The position numbers were made by a program, and so were the translations under genes. Of a stretch of 64,000 nt of DNA, positions 13,201 to 26,060 are shown in pieces. The stretch is taken from the NCBI GenBank assembly GCA_902729315.2, contig LR746267.1, positions 1,250,001 through 1,314,000 on the forward strand, in the 5' to 3' direction. The notes below the pieces were generated by a model. The model was not told where the DNA came from. It worked only from the letters and a program-made list of their open reading frames with translations, and did no database searches. The stretch's first letter is position 1. Each line of letters starts with the position of its first letter. Source of the DNA: Spirodela intermedia. Lineage: Eukaryota; Streptophyta; Magnoliopsida; Alismatales; Araceae.

Positions 13201-16200
13201 ATAAAATAAAAAAGCAGTGAAGAGGGAACTGAGCTGACCAGCCGAAGATGGGGGCAAAGAGGTAGCAGATCTCTGCGAGTATCCCATTAACGAAAAACTG
13301 TGTTAGTGTTGAGAATTCGGACGAGTCAAGTAATCTTAGGTAGGAAACTGAAACAGAAATAGTCTTCGTGACTGAGTACCTGATAATCGCCAGCATAAAA
13401 TCAGAAAAACGATCCCTTTCATGAATTTCATCCTAAGAACAGATGGGATGAACACGGGCATGAATCATGAAACCCCACCACCAAGCAACAGGCAATAACT
13501 TCCATTGAAATTTTTTCAGTCAGAGGGTCATAACCCCAAATCACACCAAACCCACAGTTCATAATGTTTCAAATTCGGAATACGATAGGCAAAAAATAAA
13601 AAATAAAAAAATAAAAAAATAGATGTGGTCAGAATACTGAGTCGCATAAGAAACTTCATCTTATTCGATTCACATGAACAGAGTAATGATCGGTTTTGAC
13701 AAAGTAAACAATTCATGTAACCTCCTAAAATTCTTTTAAGCATTTAATGTCGCAGAACGCACCGATTAACCAACTAAAGTCGAGTTCCCATTAAAGACAT
13801 TATTAATCAATAAATCACTGTGAGATGAGGGTCGGAAGTCTCAATTCTCTTCTGCAAGGTGAAAAAAGTGGCGCATGCAATCACCCAGATTTTCTTTGAA
13901 AAGTCAGCGATTTAGGTTTCAGCAGATTTCATGTCAAAACCCAAGATGAGATGAGATAGCCGCATGCTTTAGGATTCAACCAACACAAGAAAGCAAGAGC
14001 TAAAGCAAATCAAAGAAGAGAATAGTTACCACAATAATGTGTGTTATCTCAAAGATTCTATCTTTTGAACGACCCGCCCGAGATTCTGACTTTGGCTTTG
14101 GCAAATCAGCGCCACTACCAATCAGCATTCTCAAAAGAATTCCATTGGTGCAAAACATGATCGAGGAGTGTCTCCCACCTTTAGATTCCAAACGTATCTG
14201 AAAGCACAGCAGTAAGTTCCACCCCAATTTGTCAAAAGAGGGATAGATGGGAATGATACAACAAGTAAAGGAGCATGCTTTCTGAGAAGGGATATAAATG
14301 GGAATCTCTATGCTACAACATCACACTGGGTTCTTGATAAACTAAGAAAGCACATTTGTCTCTTGATTATTATTACTTTATGGATAGTGCCAAGAACAAT
14401 GCATTTCATTTCTATATTACTGTATTTTCCAGGTGAATATATAGAAAGTGAAAGTCTTGCATAATATGAATTCAATTTTATTTTTTTAAAAATACCTTGT
14501 AACCAATATTTTCCCCAACATTTTCTCCTCTTTCATAAGATATCCTCTCAGCAACTGCACCAGAAAAACTAAAACATGAGAATATACAAGGTAGCAATAG
14601 GAGATCTACCTACTGATCAGATGACTCGCAAACACCAACCAGATATAGCTGACAATCGTCTAGGTTGGGTGCACACTATCTTACAAGATTTGCCTTTACC
14701 CCACATTGATTCCAATAGGTATTGCGGAACCTGAGTAATTAAAATCAGGTTGTCAGCAGCGATTAGGAAGGAGAAGCTATGAACAATCAGTGAAAACAAA
14801 GCTATCTACGGCTCGTTGACAGCATAACGCATAATTAATTCACTTGAAACCTGGAAAGAGAAAATTCTATATGCAGCCAAACTGTTTAGGCAAGTTGCTC
14901 AAGCACAACATTGAAAAACAACCAAGGTTGTCGAAATGATTGTTATTAGCATCTTACGACTTCTTATGAAATGGTTGTATCAAAAAATTCAAGTGTTCAA
15001 TTCAATAATCATTTCGAACAGAAAAGAATACTAAATCAATAATCCCTTAAATTCAAGCTTTATTTTTAAAGCCATCAAATATTTCCTTACCTATGACAGA
15101 GGAGTCCATGTCAGATCTTAGAAGAGCCAATGGTCTGATTTTGCCTTTTCTCTGCCACTCACTCCGTAAACTAGAACTGGAACAATGACCCCCAAATCAA
15201 ATCTGAACTGGCTAGTTTGGTGAATCAGTTAGAACTGAGGGAAAGACAGCAACAGCAGATATCTACAGATTAGGCTTTTTTTTTTTTTGTTTCCTGATCC
15301 TCTTCTCCGTTAGTTACTCTGCTGTTATCCTTCATTCTAATCAGAACTCTTGCCTTGTAGGGAGATTAGTAACAGCAGCACTCAATAGAGATGAGTTTCT
15401 CTCTCTTCTCTGCATCCCCCCTTCCGCCAATAGCTGGAACTGGACCAAGAACCCTAGAGTGCAGTCTGAATTAGTTGATGACAAGAATCATTTTGGGGTT
15501 AAGGAAATGGCAGCATCAGCGTGCAGCAGATGGAAGTCTTTTTCTCCATTTCTCCTTCTTTTGCTACTGCTGAGAATACCCTCATCTTTCTCATGGCAAA
15601 TGAAGCCCGACTCTTCATTTTTCTTCTTGTTTTTGGAGCAGTTGGTGCTAGGGGAGCAAATTAAATGCAGTAGTTGCTATATTTTAGGAGGTTAAGAGGG
15701 AATTTGTCTCAAGCTTTGCTGCAGAGACCGTTCTAGTTGTCGTTTGCAGTGCCAACGTTGCCTTCATTTAGTCTGATTTTAGAGATAATCATTCCCTCTC
15801 CATAAAGGCCAAGTTCCTGATTTCAATTGTTTTGGCTAAATGGGGGACTAACAAAAAATTACCCTCCAAATAGAAAATTCAGTATAATTCCTTCTGTCTT
15901 GAAGATTAGTAATGGAATGTAATGCAACCAATCGGATTTGGTATGTATATATATGCAACAAAGATACACAAGTAAATTCGATTTCCAATAACTTTGAATT
16001 ACCAATGATTTTTCACAACCATATTGTCTCTTGGGAGGATAAAATTTGCTATACTTGTTCCTTTTTTTTTTATCCAAAGAGTTGATAGGACCAGAGCTCT
16101 TTCAAAAAACTTCCATAAATGTTTTAAAATATCCTCAAAGCATAAGCATAAGGGCATTTGATCAATTAATTTTCAGGAATTTGCATACTAGATGCTTTCA

Positions 16201-19200
16201 CTAATTTTGTCAATGCTTGAGCAGATTGTCTCAGAAAATGGGGTCCCATGTTTAATACCTTCATATCCACAATAATCAAGTTCCTTCATCATCCAAAAAC
16301 AGCTAATTTAGCTACTGAAAAAGAAAAAACAATGCCTCAGTGACTAGCTTTGGATTGTGATTCAATCACAAGCATGGAAGAGAGACTTTAGGTTCATAAA
16401 TACAAAAGAGAGAAAATCAACTCTATTAATAACAGGAGAGTGAAAAAAATTATATGAAAAAACGCATATCAGAAGCCACAAAGTGCACAAGGGATCTTCA
16501 GACAAGAATTTTTCTGGAAGTAATTTCCATTTAGTTCTCATAAATGTACCAGAAAGAAGGGGAAGCAAAGAGCTCGCAACCTGAGTGGTTTTACCGCAAC
16601 CGGTCTCACCAGATATCAGCACAACCTGAATGGTTACAGGGCAAAACTTAATCTCAGATTCGGATCCAAAAGAAATAAGAGTTTGAAGAATTTAAGCTCT
16701 ACAAGGTAAGCATGAGAGCATCTCCAGGTTGAAGCTGCATATCGTATGGAACGAAAATAAATTATCATCGGAAATACAAATAAGAAAGTGAATGCAGTTG
16801 CAGAGAACCACTTTATGTATAAGGAAATATGTGACTTTACGGTTGAATCATGTCAACATATTTAGCTAATTGCATCACTTTTATTTCATAGAATTTGAGT
16901 GTATAAGTAAATAAAACATTTATTAAAGTGAAATACACAGAATTACCACTTTCATTTGCGGCGATGTTCACTTGGAGACACATGGAACAGTCGTCCAAAA
17001 AAGTTGGTCATAAATATCTTTGAAACACAAAAGTGGGAATAATAGTACAGAGAATGAGATGTTTGTAAGAGGCAAAGGTTCAGAATGAGAGAAACCCGAT
17101 CCCAGACAACTGGCCTAGGTTCAAATCAGATTGGCTTACTTGGCTAGAAAACAGACATTTAGGGTTCTCAACATGTGAATTAGGGATCCAGTCATTTAAG
17201 GCCTATCAGCAATAAGTGCACTCTCACATTCATCCTGAACCCATCATAGCTGCATATAAAACTACCCATATTATTTATATGACCATAATGCCCCCTCACT
17301 CTTACCCCAACTATGGCTATGATCAATAGGAGATCCGTGATTACGAAATAAATAAGTCACATGAACATAGGATACAGTGGATCATCTAAAGAATGAGAAG
17401 AACAAGGAATGGATCACCCAGGCGACCGTTCTGCCCCATTTGCTATCCGAACAATGGACGGAACCCCTATGTTCTCAACCATCCATTCTCTCGCCTGTTC
17501 TGATCTCAGATCAACCCTGATGCACATCTACCGAACTCTGCTTCTCTATTGTATTCTCCTGATTAAAAGATTCAGACATCGATAAAACGCTCTAACATCT
17601 GATATCACACCAATCCTGGTACACATGTGTTCTCCTGACTAAAAGCTTCGACCGAGCCTTCAACCCAAGGATATCCCCACACCTGGCACTTCTATAAGCA
17701 CTTGTTACTGATTCAAAAATGCTTACCTCAACACCCACATCGCAGAACCTTTAGGAAGAAACGGAACAGGTCTGTATAAACAAAAGCTACTTTTTACGAT
17801 TCTGCTTTTGGGAGTTTAAGCTGTCAAGCAACGCATAAGATCTTCGTATCTACTTCTTCCTTTTAGGAATACAGCCTTTTCTTACTCATCATAGGTTGTA
17901 TTTGTGGAGTTTTAGCAGTCTGGTTGCATTGAAAAGAGAGAGCACAGATATAAAATGAGTGTAGTCGAAATGTCTTAGCTGCTTCTTTCTCCTTCGACAC
18001 ATGTTTTGATATGTGGATACTTCTCATCGCTCTGTTAGTAAATCTCAATTTCATAATTTTTTTAATTAATCCCACTTTTTTTCAGTAATTAGAGGAAATG
18101 GACCACATATGAATCACAGCCTCAAGTAATAGTTTATCACTGACTCAAAGCACTATAAGAAGTAGACACTTGGAGTAATACTTCAGATCAACCAATACAA
18201 GAATATAAATAAATATAGTCAGATATTAAAAACATATAATAACCCATGTCAGCCTTGTCAATGAAAAAGGCAAAGGAAGATAACAAAAGAGAAGAACCTG
18301 GTTAGATTCCACAGTTGATGCTATAACATCCTTGAAGCTGGCAATTGGAAGCCGAGCCCTTTCTTGTACAACCTGCGTGGATTAACACGAAATAACTTTG
18401 CTCAACTAAACATGATTATTTGCACTATGTTTCCCAGAAAAAGCATAAATAATAATTCTGTAAAGAAATTGGATATATGCTCATCGCATCAATTTGTCCC
18501 ATTAGATGGATGGCACACTCCTGTTTGAATTGGAGTTGAAACTAAGCTTTTACTCAGAAGGATAGAGGGGCAATTCCGGTGAGATTTAATATAGATCAAT
18601 GAGGTCACCCCTTTCATTCTGGGGAGGCAGGGGGATTGCACAATTCGAGCCTCTTTCTTCATGCTTTCACAAAAGAACAACTCTCCTTTCATGACTTCTT
18701 GTCATGTATTGAAATATTTACAGCCAGGGGTGCTCATATTTCAAGACTCTAATTTTACGAGTCAGATTTGGAGCTACAAAAGTGCAGGAATGCCGGAGAA
18801 ACATTAATTTTTCACAATTACGTGTGGCACAAAAGGCCGAGTTGACCACCTTCCGTAGCTCAGCCAGCACCCAGGACCCTTTTAGTTTCTCCCGCAATAA
18901 AGATGGATGTCAGAGGGAAGAGAAGAATTGAGCAGGGCTTTTCAAGTTCCATGTTCCCCACTTGCTTCTTCAAAGTGATGAGAAGAGGGTTGACTGCAGC
19001 CAGGGGGTAGTTCAACCCAATAGTAGGATCCTCCTTATACCCCTCCCACCAGATTGCAACCAGGCTGCAGCCGAGAAGTCTGAGGCAGCAGTCCACCAAT
19101 GACAAGGAGCCCCATCACTGCCCACTCCTCCACAAAGTCATGCGTCATGGTGCAGCAAGATGGGAGGAGGGAGGAAGGACAGCTGTAGGATGTATATGTA

Positions 19201-19218
19201 CAGACACAAAGACGCAGA

Positions 19219-19257
<39 letters not shown>

Positions 19258-22200
19258 AACTGAGATAAGAGGGGGGATAGTTTGATCATCTTAACGTTTA
19301 GTTTAGTCAAATCACATCACATATATTTGGTGATAGAGAAAGAACAGAATATCTGTACATGAAATCATACCAAGAGTATATAATAGCAACTACATTTCTT
19401 GCATTGATAAAACAATGGTTTAACTACAGATGTAGTAAATAAAAACTTAAATCTGTTGAAAGAAGCAAACAACAAAAGGAAACGGAATTTCACCAAAAAA
19501 ATAAAAAAATAAAAAAATTGGAACCTTTTTCAGTTGAGGAGTCTCCTCTACTTTAGCAGCAAGTGTGTGCAATCTCTTTGCAATTTCTGCTTCACTCATT
19601 GAAGGCCTTTCAAAACTATTATCTTGATTTCCTCGCCTTTTACTACCACTACCAGTGCTAATGAGAGTTAATTCGCTCTGCTCCTCACCTGGAGGATATC
19701 GCATAAACAGGTCTTGCAAGACTAATTTAGTCTCTTCTGAGAATTGTAAAGATGTAACATTTTCTTCCTTCTTTATTGGAGCTTGATTCTTCTTGGTTTT
19801 GTACACAGACAAACAACGGCGTTCTCCAAAGCTGTACCAATATAAGCAACAAAGAAGCTTGAGTGTATAGAGCGACAGCCATTCGATTATTTTGCCCAAA
19901 CTCTAAGAAAAACAGAAACACTCGAGAAATCTAAAAACAGAAAACTAAGTACCCAGTTGATGCAACTAATTTATTAGCTTACTAATCAATTGAATATTTG
20001 AATGGCACTCTCAATTTTTTCGTTTTCAGCATAATAGGGATATTTACAGAGCCAATACCCAAGAGACTAGAATACTAGTACATTGTATATTTGGGTTTCA
20101 TCACGCTGCTTGTATCATTATTTCATGTAGCACTGATTTATCTGTCGTAATGTGTCATCTAGACTGCGGCTTGCTTGTGTCAATTACATCCAGCAACATT
20201 TTATTTACTCTTTCCAACCTGAGACCGTTCCATCAGACAGGTAACACCGTAACACTGCATTCATATTTACTCTTGTTAAGCAGGCCCGAGAACGTGCCCA
20301 TGGTGACAAAGGTACGTTCTTTGCCTTATTTTTCTTGTCCTCATTGATTGTCTATTTTACTGTCCTCGTGATTGGTCTCTCCATATCCCATCAGGGGGAA
20401 AGAAAAGTTAAATGGTTTTCTGGATACCAGGTTCCTCTATCAAGCAGCATATAACCCGTACAACAAACGGGGAGATGAAATGTTCCACATCTGATATGTT
20501 TTTATCCCCTCCCTCTTCCTATTTCTCATCCCTTATCCCTCTCCTCAGTCTACTATAGTGACAATTCTAGTTTAGTCCAGACTCCAGCTTCCATATCTAA
20601 TCTCCTTTTGCTCAATCAACTTCCCTCATTCTCATTATAAAATTACATATCACCGTTTACATTTTTTTATTAAGATCAGATGCATCGACATACATTTACT
20701 TCGGGAGTCTGAAAGCCACATTATCCTCAGCACACAACATGATCAACCCATCTACCTGTGCTGGTCAACATACTTCAGATAAGCAAATCAAAGTCACCTG
20801 GGTCATGCCGCTGGCAACAGTCTAGAATTGTAAAAGCCCATATTGGCCCATTGTTGAGCCATTCTACCAAGCATACCTTAGCTAAGTCACTTGAGTAAGC
20901 CAGCTCAATCGATATATAGCACCACATTGTGTTTTTATGATACTCTTATTGACAGAATTAAATAATTCCTTTTAGATGGATCAAGTAGTTCCCAACTGGT
21001 ACAAACTAAGTAGAGGAAGCAACATTTCGATGCCTTACTTTTATGCTCTGAATTTGGAGGCAGTAATGCAAAAAGTAATGCTACCCGGCATTCTTCTAGG
21101 ATACAAATCATAACGTATACTAACTACTGCTCTTTCATCTGAATTCTTCTGCTTCACCCGTAAGATTTGGAAGGATGGCTATGAGTTGTTGGATGATCCA
21201 TTGTTGAAAACTCAAGCGATGCTTGTTAACACATGTAACTGCCCGCTCATCGCATGACTATGTTCAGGAGCATGAAACTTGGTCCTTCTATGTATATATC
21301 AAACAGCCAGAGAACATTTTATTCTAAGCCCATGACAATACTTTTCAAGATTAAAACATGAAGAAATTCAAAGCAGATTACGCAATTTAGATGTGGAATG
21401 CAGTCTCCTTGGAAACATTTAACAATTTCTGAAAACAAGTCGCGATTTTTTTTTTTTTCTGGGAACTAGCACTCACCCAGAGCTTTTTGAAATCATCCCC
21501 ATTTTTCTGCAAAGTTCGTGTATTGCAGCCCTTTCATATTTAGTCAAACCCGGTTCAAATGTATACACTGCAAAAGGAGAGAGCAAAGAGAGCAGAAGAT
21601 TTTCATTTTAATATCAAGTAATATCTACAGAAAAACAAGTATAGTTATCATGGTGATCATACACTGAATCTATAAGAGATGTCAAAATAATATTCATTTT
21701 TTACATGAATCTATAAGAGATTTAGTAAATGTCAAAAAAATCACGAAAAAATGATGATAATGGAAAAATAAATATAATAATATTTTTTTATGTGGACAAC
21801 AGCTGAAAAATAATTCAAGAACTCAGTATTGTAAAAGAAAAGCTCTAAGCTTCAAATAAGTACCTCGAATGGCCCTTCATGCATACAAGCTACACTAAAA
21901 CACCTACACCCTGGTTCTAACAGCAAACACTCAAAGAGATGACTCTCTCAATAAGACCAAGGTTTACGGAGCACTTGAGAATCCAAGGTTTACGGGAAGG
22001 CGCATTGCTTTCGTAGCAGAGGAATTAGGAAGGGTGATGAAGACAAGGAAGAGATGCCATATACAAATGAAGAAAATAGCCCTACCCTCGGAGGAGAACG
22101 GAAATTCTTCAGACTGCACTTAAAGCGAATAATTTACTCCCATACGCCTCAGTGAGAGTCTAAAGTAGCACTAAACACAGGAAGAAGAAGAAGAAGAAGA

Positions 22201-22616
22201 AGAAGAAGAAGAAGAAGAAGAAGAAGAAGAAGAAGAAGAAGAAGAAGAAGAAGAAGAAGAAGAGCAGCAACGACGACAACAACAAGACCAATAAAGAGAA
22301 AGAAAGCGACCAGCACAAAGAGACAGCGGCTAACTCGGAAGCCACGACGGACCATCGAGAGTTCGCACACGTTAGCTTCAAGGCCCAGCTATCACAGAAG
22401 AAGAAAAATATCTCTCCAATTCCCAAGCAACGCTCAGTCATGAAGAGCGGAGGAAGAGGAAGAAAGCGGAGAGAAAAGGAAGGGAACGGAACCTTCGGAG
22501 TCGGACTCGCGGAACTCGTTGAGGCACTTGGCGATTCGGATGCGGGTGGCCTCCGAGACGACCGCCGGCTGGTCGCCCTCGCCGCCGTCACCCTTCTTCT
22601 GCCCTCTCCTCCCCAT
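10226..22616 (-). CDS. DExH6/NIH-type R3H, DEIH-box RNA/DNA helicase with ankyrin repeats
   Basis: A complete superfamily 2 DEAH/RHA helicase of the plant NIH/DExH6 type, expected to act in the nucleus. Exons on the minus strand: 22616-22493, 21567-21477, 19831-19525, 18372-18298, 16625-16581, 14730-14640, 14554-14496, 14197-14030, 13432-13380, 13272-13239, 13115-13026, 12902-11895, 11797-10730, 10627-10226. They sum to 3615 nt (1204 aa), and every junction keeps frame. R3H domain at about 15-85 ([16 protein letters not shown]). Walker A GETGCGKT at 205-212, DEIH at 321-324, SAT at 353-355. Ankyrin repeats at about 455-510 sit between the two RecA lobes. QREGRAGR is at 661-668, then HA2 and OB-fold regions and a Gly/Ser-rich tail. 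Start MGRRGQKK was chosen over an upstream ATG at 22736 because it matches the family. Intron 12 begins with GC; intron 13 is stop-free; intron 1 holds a (TTC)27 tract. The catalytic motifs are intact. Confidence 0.95.
10329..10440 (-). repeat. In-frame repeats in the C-terminal tail of the helicase
   Basis: A 48-bp period (copies beginning near 10331 and 10379, sharing gagccttgcggaaccgtgag) encodes two copies of SRFRKAPG separated by Gly/Ser. It is followed on the 5' coding side by a (GS)n run from GGCAGT repeats. The tail of this family is variable, so this is lineage-level repeat growth in coding DNA. Confidence 0.85.
15100..15840. other. Intron 5 of the helicase gene, unassigned insert-like segment
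   Basis: The 1.85-kb intron 16580-14731 contains a stretch of different, more GC-balanced composition with a plus-strand open frame at 15459-15695. No family is recognised and no LTR or inverted termini were identified. A similar unassigned stretch of more GC-rich sequence lies in intron 3 at about 18480-19260. Confidence 0.25.
19221..19254. repeat. (GA)16 microsatellite in helicase intron 3
   Basis: A pure GA run within the 1.15-kb intron between exons 3 and 4. Confidence 0.9.
22181..22263. repeat. (GAA)27 / (TTC)27 tract in helicase intron 1
   Basis: About 27 perfect triplets lie inside the 925-nt first intron (22492-21568). In transcript sense it is TTC. The tract creates long spurious poly-Leu and poly-Phe frames, which are not genes. 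Confidence 0.95.
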
Positions 22617-23300
22617 ATCTGCCTCTTCTTCCCGCCTCTGCTTTCCCTCAGAGCGAGAAAGAAGAAGGGGAGACAACGGCCTGGAAGCGAGGCGCCGTTC
22701 GAACAGCGGGCAGGCTTCTCTGACGAGTTGTAGCACTTCGAGGGCTATGCCATTCTTTAAGCTACACTAAGCCACTGCTGTAACAAGATTAGGTCATCTC
22801 CATCTCGCCATTTCTGTACAGTCGATTGAAACCAGGAAACAATTGCAGAACCCACATACCCATGAGCCAGATTGTCTTACCTGCCATCAACCTGCCTTCA
22901 ATTGCGGAGGATAATTCCGACCAAAATAGTTTCTTCAATTTTTCAAGGGTCCAATTTTTTTTTAAAAAATCATTTAGAAACCATGCTGGTGCCCTTGATT
23001 ATGTTGAATGTCACCATTTCATCCGTAAACTTCAAATAAAAGATATACTAACAAGAACTTTGGAAGAAAATACAACCTCTGGTGGGGTATTCCATGGAGA
23101 TTTCCACAAATAGTAATTCGTACTTGAAATTGAGACATTTGAACTTGTTGAATATCACTAACAAGCTATGAAACTTGATAATACATGGCTATATATTAGC
23201 ATAATACTACCAAGAATGTCATCATAAATGGTATCATTCAACTTAGCATGCTTCTCGGATGAAAAGCAAAATATGGTGCTAATAACTAACTATTTTTTAT
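22617..23300. promoter_or_regulatory. Upstream region of the helicase gene
   Basis: Pyrimidine-rich leader in transcript sense just upstream of the ATG (22617-22740), then AT-rich sequence to the retrotransposon relic. No clear TATA box was identified. The open frame at 22826-23113 has no recognisable similarity. Confidence 0.35.
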
Positions 23301-24478
23301 GTTAGTCTCCAAAAAGGAGTTAACGAACTTTCATTTGTGATTAATATTGCTTAATAAATTTTATTTTGATAGACATAAATATCTTTTTTTTTTTAAAATT
23401 TCAACCTTCAGTCTTGTATCGACAAAACTAGTATATAAATACTAGTCCAATAGTAAGCCCTAATTGAGAAAGCGAAAACTATTTATGGTGCCACTGCTAA
23501 AGATTGGAGAAGGTTGATCAAATATTTATGGGTCTCAACTTGGTATAAGAGCCTTTGCAACATGTGTGATCTATCTTGTAGTGTTTTTTTGCTTCATCAA
23601 ATATCTCCTACTGACCATCAATTTTCTTGTGAGCAGTGGCTCACATCAAATATCACAAACAATTGATTCATGCGTCATTTATTGACATAAATCATTGTTT
23701 GTATTTTTCATTCACTAAGTTTTTTTAATGATTCATATTATAAACAATTGATTTCAAATACATGATTCATGGATTTTCTACATCAATTTGTGCTGCAAAT
23801 GGTGGTAGAGATAATTGTGTTTAAAGTTAAATTTGTTATTTCATTGATATTTATGGTATCTAGCAACTTTAAAATGTTTGGAACTACTTCCTCCTTAAGA
23901 TCCTCTTCAAAGCTTAGGATTCAATCAAAGTGACATTCATAATTACCTATAATACCAAAATAGAACATTTAGATGGTCAAAATTATTTTTGCTTATCCCA
24001 ATAAAATAAAGTTATGTTAAAAATTAGATGACTTGCAACTCACCATTGAATTCAAAGCCATAATGTAGAGATCCCAAGTTTGGAGTATGGAATCAAGTAG
24101 TCTCTAAGATCATGATCTGGTTGTGGACTATCATAATCATTGAAATCATCAGAACTTACTCATATCATATCAAAGCTATAGATATTTAGAAAATATTCAC
24201 CATACATATTATTGAACTTAGGATGTAAATCAATTATATGAATTCAAATTAAAAATAGTGAATCTCAAACAAGGAGAAAAGCCAATGGAGTATATAAATG
24301 AATTAAAGATGCTATGCCAAGAATATAATTAATATTAAATAAGATATACAATAGATCTAATATTAAGAGCAACATATAGAGAAGTGAATATTTAGTGGGA
24401 CTTGACTTAACTTGAAGTTTAATTAATGAAGAACTAAAATTCTTAATTTAGAAGATGCATCATCCTTAAATGAGGTAG
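23300..24478 (+). mobile_element. Decayed Ty1/copia retrotransposon A: LTR end, primer site and gag
   Basis: A plus-strand primer-binding-like site, tggtataagagcc, lies at 23541-23553; it is one base from the usual plant initiator-Met site TGGTATCAGAGC. It is preceded by AT-rich sequence with a TATA-like ctagtatataaatactag near 23429. Downstream, broken plus-strand frames retain copia gag (UBN2-type) features: DGQNYF near 23977, NLKQGEKPMEYINELKMLC at about 24258-24315, and LEDASSLNEV at about 24441-24470. Stops and frameshifts are frequent, so it is inactive. The left LTR boundary is not determined. The gag similarity ends abruptly at 24478, where element B begins. Confidence 0.75.
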
Positions 24479-26060
24479 TGTTACATAAGAGAGAAAGGGG
24501 AAAGTAATGAAGGAAGAACATGTTGTATTTGTGGTGTACAGTCTATTTATTACATTTACTTGACATGTGTTTACTCACATGTAGAATCTGTAATACTCCC
24601 CCTCAAGATAAATATTTTTAATGATCATCTTGGATAAAAAAGGAACAATTGATTTTATGGAAGTAAGCTAGTCTTGAGATCTAATATGAAGAAGCTTGAT
24701 GATACTTGTAATCAATTTATCCTTAATAAAATGAAAATAGATCTCAATATATTTAGTGCATTCATGAAAGGTTGAGTTAAAGCAAATGTGAATTATAGCT
24801 TGGTTGTCATAAGATACAAGTGCCAAGAGAGAAAATCTATTGTGGTGATAGCTAAGGCATGATATTCAGCTTCAACAGATGAGTGAGAAATAGTTGATTG
24901 CTTCTTTGCCTTCCAATAGTTAAGAGTCACCAAGAAAAATACAAACCCTAGTGATACATTACAAAATGCTCAAAGTTGTAAAGAAGATGAAGTGAGAAAA
25001 AGGTCTTGACCAAGAGTAGACTTAAGATATCAAAGTAAATGATGTGCAATGAGTCAATGAGGATGCCTAGGTTGAGCCATGAATTAGAATAACTATTGTA
25101 ATGGAAAAGTTACATCTGGATGTGAAAAGGTTATATATGATAGATAGCCAATCAATCATCTATATTACAATGCATCTTCAAGGAGATTTTTAATTGTGGA
25201 ATTAAGATGGATTCAATGATCCATAAGAACCAATGCAGGTTTAGCACCAAGGAAATTAGTGTCTTCCATTAGTTGAAATGTGTAATGGCATTGAGATATG
25301 GAAAGTCCAATGAGAGAATATACAATTTCCAAATCAAGAAAATATATTGGACTTTGAATTGAGTATGCAAATAAGCTTGCAAAATATTGATATGTGAAAG
25401 AGACAATCCAACTAATATAATATCATCAACATAGACAAGCAAAATTAAAAATAAAGAATTATAACCTTTACTACAGAGAGAATAATTAGACTTAGATTGA
25501 GTGAATCTAAATTTGATTAATGAATTGAATAACTTTGAATACTATTATCTAGATGCTTGCCAAAGAACATAAATTGGCTCATGTAATTTACAAATAAGTT
25601 TGCTAGAAGTGAAAATATCCTCCTTAGTGTGATAACCCAAAGATAGATCTATATAGCCCTCTTCTCGTAAATCACCATTGAGAAAAGTATTATTAACATG
25701 AACCTGAATATGAGATGTCAATTATGTACAGCTACAAGAGCTAACATGAGTTTAATGGTGACAAATTTCACAATTGAGGAAAATGTTCCAAGAAAATCAA
25801 CTCTTACTTCTTAAGTATACCCTTTGAAAACTAATCGAGCTTTGTACCATTCAATGGACCCATTAGAATGATATTCGATCTAAATTCATCAACAGCCAAT
25901 TGAGTGTTTGTCTAGTGGTTAAGGAATAAATGATCAAGTGTGAGCTGCTTTCATAGTGTTTAACTCAGATTTTATCACCACATGCCATTGAAGATAAGTT
26001 ATAGCTTGATGATAAAATTAAGGTTCATAGTTGAAAGAGACTCAAGACAAAAATGCTTAT
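24479..26060 (-). mobile_element. Decayed Ty1/copia retrotransposon B: RT, RNase H, polypurine tract and 3' LTR, reverse orientation
   Basis: On the minus strand, broken frames give the start of reverse transcriptase (GSIEWYKARLVFKGYT, about 25870-25800), then the RT active-site motif YVDDIILVG (about 25437-25410). Next comes the conserved LIGYLSYITFSHPD segment (about 25150-25090), then RNase H (YWKAKKQSTISHSSVEAEYH, 24920-24861). A polypurine tract cttgagggggagta lies at 24606-24593. It is followed by a 101-bp segment, 24579-24479, with TG...CA termini (minus-strand TGTGAGTAAA to TTATGTAACA) that fits a short 3' LTR. Several in-frame stops show it is dead. Integrase, gag and the 5' LTR are missing in this orientation. 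Confidence 0.8.

Noticed and set aside
22149-22591. Frames with long poly-Leu or poly-Phe stretches
   Set aside because: They are readings of the (GAA)27 tract in the helicase first intron.
22617-22736. Upstream in-frame ATG at 22736 as the helicase start
   Set aside because: The family start is MGRRGQKK at 22616. The added 40 residues have no similarity and look like leader sequence.
25900-25940. tRNA-like phrase gtctagtggttaaggaat
   Set aside because: It cannot be folded by eye into a cloverleaf with matching arms, and it lies in the minus-strand copia RT.
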